This document shows positions 21,882 to 26,948 of a DNA stretch of 26,948 nt, one piece after another. How positions within the stretch are numbered: the first letter of the stretch is position 1; every line of letters begins with the position of its first letter. The notes under the pieces are model-generated. The model had not been told where the DNA came from. It did no database searches and saw nothing but the letters and a program-made list of their open reading frames with translations. Both the position numbers and the translations under genes were made by a program. Origin of the DNA: Pseudanabaena sp. UBA1465 (lineage in GTDB: Bacteria > Cyanobacteriota > Cyanobacteriia > Pseudanabaenales > Pseudanabaenaceae); NCBI GenBank assembly GCA_002325645.1, contig DCSN01000246.1, positions 1-26,948 of the forward strand. Reading direction: 5' to 3'.

Positions 21882-24608
21882 TTATTTTTTAGTCGCTGCG
21901 GTCTTGGTGGTCTTTTTCTTAGTAGCAGTCGTTTTCGTGGTTGCCGTTTTAGCTGCCGCCTTAGTTGCCGTAGATTTTGTGGTGGTCTTTTTGGTAGTCG
22001 TTTTCTTAGTTGTACTAGCAGATGCCTTAGTGCTTTTGCCAGTACCTTTGCCTGTGCTTTTGCCAGATTTACTTGCCAGCATCGACAGAGCTTCTTCTAG
22101 AGTCAACTCCTCAACTTTCTGCTCCTTCGTTAGCGATACATTTACTTTGCCATGTTTGACATAGGGGCCATACTTACCATCCAGAATTTCGATCGCCTCA
22201 CTATCATCAGGATGTTGACCGAGGGATTTCAAAACCTTGGCGGCGGCGGCTCCGCGTAGGGTCTTGGGCTGAGCGAGAAGCTCCAACCCACGCTCTAACG
22301 TAATCGTATAGGGATCATCAGAGGACTTGAGCGATCGGTTGTCATCCTTGTCGCCATTGCCTTTGACATGACAAACATAGGGACCAAACCTGCCAGTATT
22401 CACAAACACCCGATTACCAGTATCAGGATGTTCGCCTAGGGTGCGCGGCAAAGCCAATAACTTGACGGCAAGATCGAGGGTAACTTGTTCAGGTTGGATT
22501 CCCTTGGGCAAAGAAGCGCGTTTTGGTTTAGGAATCTTGTCAGTGGCTTGACCTAGCTGTACATAGGGGCCATATTGACCCATCATCATAAATATGGGTT
22601 CGTTGGCTTCAGGATGAATGCCAATTTGATCAGGTCCTTCGAGTTTTTGTTTGAGTAGAAGTTCAATCTTTTCAGGGACTAAATCAGAAGGAGTAAAGTT
22701 TTGGGGAATGGACGAGTTAACCATGCGATCGCCTTCTCCAACTTGGATATACGCGCCAAATTTACCAATTTTGACCTTCACATCATCATCTAATCCTTCC
22801 AGATAAACTGTCCTTGCGGATTCGCCATCAATGAGGCTATCGCGAGATTTTACCTGTCCACTCAAGCCCTGTTCTCCTGAATAGAACTTTTTGAGGTAGG
22901 GTAGCCAATCTACGCTGCCTGTGGAAATATCATCAAGGGTTTGCTCCATTTTAGACGTGAAGCTGGGATCAACCAGATTGGGGAAATGCTCCTCTAGTAA
23001 GCTCGTTACGGCAAAGGCGGTGAAGGTGGGGATCAGGGCATTGTTGATCAGTTGGACATAGCCGCGATCGCAGATTGTGCCGATAATGCTGGCATAGGTG
23101 CTGGGGCGACCAATACCTTCGCTTTCCAGCATTTTCACAAGGGCGGCTTCGGTATATCTGGCAGGCGGTTGGGTTTCGTGACCGACGGTATTTAATTCAC
23201 GACAGACGGGATGATCCCCAATTTTAAGCGGCGGTAAGGTGATCTCTTTTTCTTCAAGAGCCGCATCGGGATCATCGGAGCCTTCGACGTAGGCGCGGAA
23301 AAATCCTGCAAAATCGATGCGTTTGCCTGAGGCTCGAAATAAAGCATCCTCAACGGTAAGTTGGACGCTAAGCATGGTTAGCTGAGCATCGGCCATTTGG
23401 GAGGCGACGGTACGCTTCCAGATTAGGTCATAGAGGGCTAATTCGCGCCCTGACAGTCCTGTTTCTTGGGGAGTGCGGAAAGCCTCACCTGCGGGGCGGA
23501 TCGCTTCGTGAGCTTCCTGTGCGCCCTTAGACTTGGTGACATACTGGCGAGGCTCTTTGCTGAGGAAATTACTGCCATACATGGTGCTGACGCATTGACG
23601 CGCCGCCGCGATCGCCTGTTGCGAGAGATGCACCGAGTCCGTACGCATATAGGTAATAAAACCTTGCTCGTACAGAGCCTGAGCCACGCGCATCGAGTCC
23701 CTTGCGGACAAACGCAATTTACGGTTTGCTTCCTGCTGAAGGGTGGAGGTGGTAAAGGGTGGTGAAGGCTTGCGGGTGGTGGGGCGTTCATCCAGATTGC
23801 TAACCGACCAAACTTTGCCGTTTAAGCGTTGTTGTAAAGCGATCGCCGCCGTTTCATCCAGTAATAAAACCTTGCGACCCTTGGCAATTTTGCCCGTCGC
23901 TTCGTCAAAGTCTTTACCTGTGGCGACATTCGTTCCGCCGACCGAGACTAGCTGCACAGGAAATTCCTGTTTCGGGGCATAGAGATTTGCTTTCAAGTCC
24001 CAATAGCTACCTGACTTAAAGGCGCGGCGCTCCCGTTCACGATTGACGATTAATCTCACCGCCACCGATTGCACCCGTCCCGCCGAGAGTCCCCATGCGA
24101 TTTTTTTCCAAAGCAAGGGCGAAAGGGTGTAACCGACAAGGCGATCAAGGATGCGGCGGGTTTCTTGGGCATGGACAAGGCGATCGTCGATTTGGCGACA
24201 ATTTTTTAATGCGCCTTTAATTGCCTCGGAGGTGATCTCATGAAAAACCATGCGCTTGATTGGCACTTTGGGCTGCAAAATTTGCAACAAGTGCCAAGAA
24301 ATACTTTCACCCTCGCGGTCTTCGTCAGTGGCTAGGATGACTTCTTTCACGCCTTTGAGCGCCGACTTAAGTTCGCGGACGATCTTTTTCTTGTCGTCTG
24401 GCACGATATAAAGCGGCTCAAAGTCAGCATCCACATTTACGCCGAGTTTAGCCCATTCAGTCCCCTTTAGCTCCGCAGGAATATCACTGGCTGATTGTGG
24501 TAAATCGCGCACATGCCCCATTGATGCTTCGACCCTATATCCAGCAGGTAAAAAGTTGCGAATAGTGCGGGCTTTGGTGGGCGATTCTACAATAACAAGA
24601 GTGGACAT
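21882..24608 (-). CDS. topA: DNA topoisomerase I with Lys/Thr/Ala-rich tail
   Basis: A 908-residue type IA topoisomerase that relaxes negative supercoils. The TOPRIM domain shows LVIVESPTKA near the start and ATDEDREGESISWH (about 93-106), and the catalytic tyrosine is Tyr320 in GFITYMRTDSVHLS. The C-terminal half has four small repeats (KFGAYIQVG, QYGPYVQLG, RFGPYVCHV, KYGPYVKHG) typical of TopA C-terminal domains without zinc cysteines. The last about 60 residues are almost only Lys, Thr, Ala and Ser (TTKKTTTKKTTTKSTATK), resembling a histone H1-type basic tail and probably binding DNA non-specifically. The ATG at 24608 is preferred over an in-frame TTG twelve bases upstream, since MSTLVIVESPTKA is the family start. 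Confidence 0.96.
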   Translation of the reverse strand: MSTLVIVESPTKARTIRNFLPAGYRVEASMGHVRDLPQSASDIPAELKGTEWAKLGVNVDADFEPLYIVPDDKKKIVRELKSALKGVKEVILATDEDREGESISWHLLQILQPKVPIKRMVFHEITSEAIKGALKNCRQIDDRLVHAQETRRILDRLVGYTLSPLLWKKIAWGLSAGRVQSVAVRLIVNRERERRAFKSGSYWDLKANLYAPKQEFPVQLVSVGGTNVATGKDFDEATGKIAKGRKVLLLDETAAIALQQRLNGKVWSVSNLDERPTTRKPSPPFTTSTLQQEANRKLRLSARDSMRVAQALYEQGFITYMRTDSVHLSQQAIAAARQCVSTMYGSNFLSKEPRQYVTKSKGAQEAHEAIRPAGEAFRTPQETGLSGRELALYDLIWKRTVASQMADAQLTMLSVQLTVEDALFRASGKRIDFAGFFRAYVEGSDDPDAALEEKEITLPPLKIGDHPVCRELNTVGHETQPPARYTEAALVKMLESEGIGRPSTYASIIGTICDRGYVQLINNALIPTFTAFAVTSLLEEHFPNLVDPSFTSKMEQTLDDISTGSVDWLPYLKKFYSGEQGLSGQVKSRDSLIDGESARTVYLEGLDDDVKVKIGKFGAYIQVGEGDRMVNSSIPQNFTPSDLVPEKIELLLKQKLEGPDQIGIHPEANEPIFMMMGQYGPYVQLGQATDKIPKPKRASLPKGIQPEQVTLDLAVKLLALPRTLGEHPDTGNRVFVNTGRFGPYVCHVKGNGDKDDNRSLKSSDDPYTITLERGLELLAQPKTLRGAAAAKVLKSLGQHPDDSEAIEILDGKYGPYVKHGKVNVSLTKEQKVEELTLEEALSMLASKSGKSTGKGTGKSTKASASTTKKTTTKKTTTKSTATKAAAKTATTKTTATKKKTTKTAATKK

Positions 24609-24790
24609 ATTAGCCTGCAAGGTTCGCGTTGATCAAAAAATGAGAGTAAGCAATTAGATATTGCGGTTCAAGCGATCTGCCGATGCTCGAACCACCTCTA
24701 TATATCCTATATACAATGCTTATGCCAAAATTGGCTACAGATTAACCCAGATGGGTGGTAATCACCATAATTTCTCTGGGTAGTATCAGA

Positions 24791-25225
24791 CTAGTTGGCA
24801 CTGCGATAGTTAGAAAGACCTGCAAGGTCATCTAAGGTTTTCATGCCTGAGTAAAGCTTGCCATTGATCTCCCATGTGGGAAAGCCACTGATCCCTTTAG
24901 CAACGCAAAGTCTGTTTTGATTATTGGCTGCACGGCGATCGCACTCGATCACATTTAAAGAATTAACTGCCTGTTTGCCAAAGCGATTTAATTGTCTGTG
25001 GCAATAGGGACACCAATAGGCAACATAGACCTTTGCGCCAATGCGATTAAGGTGCTTGGCGAGGGCAATGGTATCGCGGGTCGAGTTGGTAGTAGTTGCA
25101 GGCATCGATTGGGCGATCGCGGATCTGCTCAAAACCGTTGTGAAGGTTAAAGCCGAAACGCCTGTGATGCTGGCGATCGCGATGCCTATAGAGATTAGGG
25201 TAGAAGAGGGAAGGCGAAACTTCAT
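24791..25225 (-). CDS. Secreted thioredoxin-like protein (VKOR-associated Trx type)
   Basis: A 144-residue protein with a signal peptide or anchor (about 8-38) and one thioredoxin-fold domain. The active site is WCPYC (Cys72, Cys75), the cis-proline loop is GFPTWEI (Pro116), and a second cysteine pair is present (Cys95 in IECD and Cys107 in RLC). AKHLNRIGAKVYVAYWCPYCHRQ and FPTWEINGKLYSG closely match, from memory, the thioredoxin domain fused to cyanobacterial and plant vitamin K epoxide reductase. Here it stands alone. It probably makes or shuffles disulfides in the periplasm or thylakoid lumen with a separate VKOR or DsbB-like partner. The gene is divergent from the glycosyltransferase. 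Confidence 0.87.
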   Translation of the reverse strand: MKFRLPSSTLISIGIAIASITGVSALTFTTVLSRSAIAQSMPATTTNSTRDTIALAKHLNRIGAKVYVAYWCPYCHRQLNRFGKQAVNSLNVIECDRRAANNQNRLCVAKGISGFPTWEINGKLYSGMKTLDDLAGLSNYRSAN

Positions 25226-25264
25226 AAACTATGGCAACTCAACGCTGTTATTTTAACCACTAAT

Positions 25265-25368
25265 GACTCGCTAAAATAAAGAACTAGTAAAAGAACTAGT
25301 ATTTTTTGTAGCGCGGCAGAGCCTCGCTACAAAAAATACTGGTTCTTTGTCAAATTGCAGAACCCCTA
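25265..25368. repeat. Palindromic repeat with conserved flanks, family D, copy 2
   Basis: Left border GACTCGCTAAAATAAAGAAC and right border GCAGAACCCCTA match copy 1. The stem (25290-25317 and 25321-25348, loop AGA) is 28 bp with two mismatched positions and has a sequence unrelated to the stem of copy 1. AAAGAACTAGTA is directly duplicated at 25278-25301. The right border ends on the A of the glycosyltransferase ATG, so this unit supplies the whole immediate leader of that gene. Confidence 0.87.
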
Positions 25369-26504
25369 TGTCACAACTCGAAAATCTCAAAATTGCGATC
25401 GTTCATGAATGGTTTGTTAGCTATGCGGGATCAGAGCGTGTGGTGGAGCAGATTTTAAATTTATTTCCCCATGCTGATCTGTTTGCAGTGGTGGATTTTT
25501 TGGAGGATTCGCAACGGGGTTTTATTCATAACAAAAAAGTTAAGACCACATTTATTCAAAATTTGCCCTTTGCCAAAACTAAATTTCGGCAATATTTGCC
25601 ATTGATGCCCCTTGCGATCGAGCAACTAGATTTGTCAGCCTATGACTTAATTATTTCCAGTTCCCATGCTGTGGCGAAAGGTGTGTTAACTTCTCCCCAT
25701 CAATTACATATTTCCTATGTGCATTCACCGATTCGCTATGCTTGGGATTTGCAACATCAATATTTAAGGGAATCTAATTTAGAACGGGGTGTCAAGAGTT
25801 GGATTGCGCGATGGATTTTGCATCAAATCAGGATTTGGGATAATCGCACCGCTAATGGAGTGGATTTATTTATTGCGAATTCTCAATTTATTGCGCGGAG
25901 AATTCAGAAGGTTTATCGGCGGGAAGCAGAGGTGATTTATCCACCTGTGGATCTGCAAAATTATAATCTTTGTGAACAAAAGCAGGACTTCTATCTCACG
26001 GCTTCGCGCTTAGTTCCCTATAAACGGGTTGATCTGATCGTGGAAGCTTTTTCACGGATGGGCGATCGCCAATTAATTGTGATTGGTGATGGTGAACAGA
26101 TGTCCAAAATTCAGGCTAAAGCTGGTCAAAATATTCAATTTCTCGGCTATCTCGAACCATCAGAATTACGCGCATATATGCAAAAGGCTAAGGCTTTTGT
26201 ATTTGCCTCCGAAGAGGATTTTGGTATTACGCCTGTGGAAGCTCAAGCCTGTGGTACGCCAGTAATTGCCTTTGGGCGTGGCGGTGTGTGCGAGTCGGTG
26301 ATTGGATTAGAATGCGATCGCCCCACGGGGGTATTTTTTGCAGAACAATCCGCCGATAGTATTTGTGAAGCGGTGATCGAGTTTGAGAAAAATAGCGATC
26401 GCATTTTGCCGATAAATTGCTGCGAAAACGCCATGCGATTTTCAACTGAGAGATTTCAAAATGAGTTACTTGATTTTGTGAAACAATCTTGGAAATCCAA
26501 ATAA
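25368..26504 (+). CDS. Family 4 glycosyltransferase (GT-B fold)
   Basis: A 378-residue cytoplasmic glycosyltransferase that should transfer a sugar from a nucleotide donor to a surface polysaccharide or lipid precursor. The N-terminal half begins LKIAIVHEWFVSYAGSERVV and includes ISYVHSPIRYAWD. The C-terminal donor domain has LTASRLVPYKRVDLIVEAF, VIGDGEQ and the E-x7-E motif EEDFGITPVEAQACGTPVIAF. These are GT4 hallmarks. The acceptor is not predictable. The ATG at 25368 is preferred. An in-frame TTG 21 bases upstream lies in the repeat. Its stop codon lies within the left arm of the terminator palindrome that follows. Confidence 0.9.
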   Translation: MSQLENLKIAIVHEWFVSYAGSERVVEQILNLFPHADLFAVVDFLEDSQRGFIHNKKVKTTFIQNLPFAKTKFRQYLPLMPLAIEQLDLSAYDLIISSSHAVAKGVLTSPHQLHISYVHSPIRYAWDLQHQYLRESNLERGVKSWIARWILHQIRIWDNRTANGVDLFIANSQFIARRIQKVYRREAEVIYPPVDLQNYNLCEQKQDFYLTASRLVPYKRVDLIVEAFSRMGDRQLIVIGDGEQMSKIQAKAGQNIQFLGYLEPSELRAYMQKAKAFVFASEEDFGITPVEAQACGTPVIAFGRGGVCESVIGLECDRPTGVFFAEQSADSICEAVIEFEKNSDRILPINCCENAMRFSTERFQNELLDFVKQSWKSK

Positions 26505-26532
26505 GAGAAAGCGGCGCTTTCTCTTATTTGGA
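26496..26532. terminator. Palindrome holding both convergent stop codons
   Basis: A perfect 17-bp stem TCCAAATAAGAGAAAGC with loop GGC. The left arm contains the glycosyltransferase stop (TAA 26502-26504) and the right arm contains the stop of the minus-strand gene (TAA 26524-26526). Both proteins therefore end in Ser-Lys from the same TCCAAATAA sequence. The structure can terminate transcripts from either side. Confidence 0.9.
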
Positions 26533-26826
26533 GTTAAGTTTATCTAAAGCTGATTTTTTGACCTTTTGGGCGGCTTTTTGAATGCGGCTGACGGTTTTAG
26601 AAACTTGTTTTTCTAATTTATTTTCCACATCTGCTAAGGCTTCGTTAACTGACTCCACTGCCCAACTGTCAAATTCTTCAAGGCGATCGCGCACCACGTC
26701 AACCTGTTTATCCATGCTCTTGTGAGCTTTTTTGATATTTTTTTGATACTGCTCTTGAGCGACATCAGCAACGGTATGTAGCGTTTTTTCGATCTGATGT
26801 TTGATATCTTGGGACTTCTTGCTCAT
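26524..26826 (-). CDS. Small charged helical protein of unknown function
   Basis: A 100-residue protein, almost entirely Lys, Glu, Asp, Gln, Ala and Val with heptad-like spacing (ESVNEALADVENKLEKQVSKTVSRIQKAAQKVKKS). There is no signal peptide, Cys, Gly-rich loop or Pro, so it is predicted as one long amphipathic helix or coiled coil, comparable to apolipoprotein-like or LEA-like small proteins. I do not recognise a family. It is convergent with the glycosyltransferase and ends inside the shared palindrome. The ATG at 26826 is followed by KKS and an Asp/His/Gln-rich start. Base composition resembles its neighbours. Confidence 0.7.
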   Translation of the reverse strand: MSKKSQDIKHQIEKTLHTVADVAQEQYQKNIKKAHKSMDKQVDVVRDRLEEFDSWAVESVNEALADVENKLEKQVSKTVSRIQKAAQKVKKSALDKLNSK

Positions 26827-26948
26827 GGTGGCAACTCCTGAGTGGTTAACTACAAAAGCATAGATTTTAACTATAATACTATTGCGATCGCCACTTACAA
26901 CAGCCTATTCAGGCTTTGAGTAGTACAGAGAAATTTCGGAAAGCGGCG

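Noticed and set aside
21904..22164. Hydrophobic Val/Leu-rich reading frame that looks like a membrane protein
   Set aside because: It is the complement of the Lys/Thr/Ala tail of topA. The hydrophobicity is the expected antisense reading of AAG and ACC/ACT codons.
24740..24770. Short inverted repeats ACCCAGATGGGT and GGTGGTAATCACC before topA
   Set aside because: Stems are four to five bases with no shared apex or T-run, too weak to call.

Overview
The window looks like chromosomal DNA of a cyanobacterium. The HIP1 octamer GCGATCGC is scattered through genes on both strands, and the gene set is cyanobacterial: a PatA-type response regulator with a Pix/Pil-like taxis cluster, the bidirectional hydrogenase subunits HoxY and HoxH with the maturase HypE, CtaA/CtaB heme A synthesis, and an ECF sigma factor of the SigG type. 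AT-rich intergenic DNA, HIP1 and abundant short palindromes would fit Pseudanabaena or a relative, but that genus call is inference. I see no tRNA, rRNA, IS element, prophage or CRISPR array.

Layout. (1) 1-6364, all minus strand: a signalling cluster read right to left as PatA-type regulator, CheY, CheY, CheW, methyl-accepting protein with a GAF domain, then the start of another membrane signalling protein that runs off the left edge. No CheA is visible. (2) 6745-9927, plus strand: a DUF218/YdcF membrane protein, a two-domain secreted enzyme (NodB deacetylase plus phosphodiester glycosidase) and a solitary DUF433 protein. (3) 9969-14078, minus strand: ctaA-ctaB for heme O and heme A synthesis, and a sigma factor / anti-sigma candidate / Spy-like periplasmic protein cluster. 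(4) 14255-16002: a DUF2993 protein, a secreted thermonuclease-like protein whose catalytic-arginine position is His, rpsU, and a palindrome-rich gap. (5) 16003-21667: GMC oxidoreductase and hypE on plus, a phosphoribosyltransferase and hoxY-hoxH on minus. The diaphorase genes hoxE, hoxF and hoxU are not beside hoxYH, because topA occupies the upstream side. (6) 21882-26826: topA with a Lys/Thr/Ala tail, a secreted thioredoxin-like protein, a family 4 glycosyltransferase and a small charged helical protein.

The most unusual signal is not a gene. Between or at the ends of genes lie at least fifteen stem-loops, most of them perfect or nearly perfect. Fourteen have the same apex, a three-base loop closed as GC-NNN-GC. 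They fall into families with shared flanks: one family has two 70-bp copies in opposite orientation with three compensated base-pair differences, another lies directly before two genes, and several carry stop codons of neighbouring genes inside their arms. They look like dispersed mobile palindromes that have been adopted as transcript ends and leaders.
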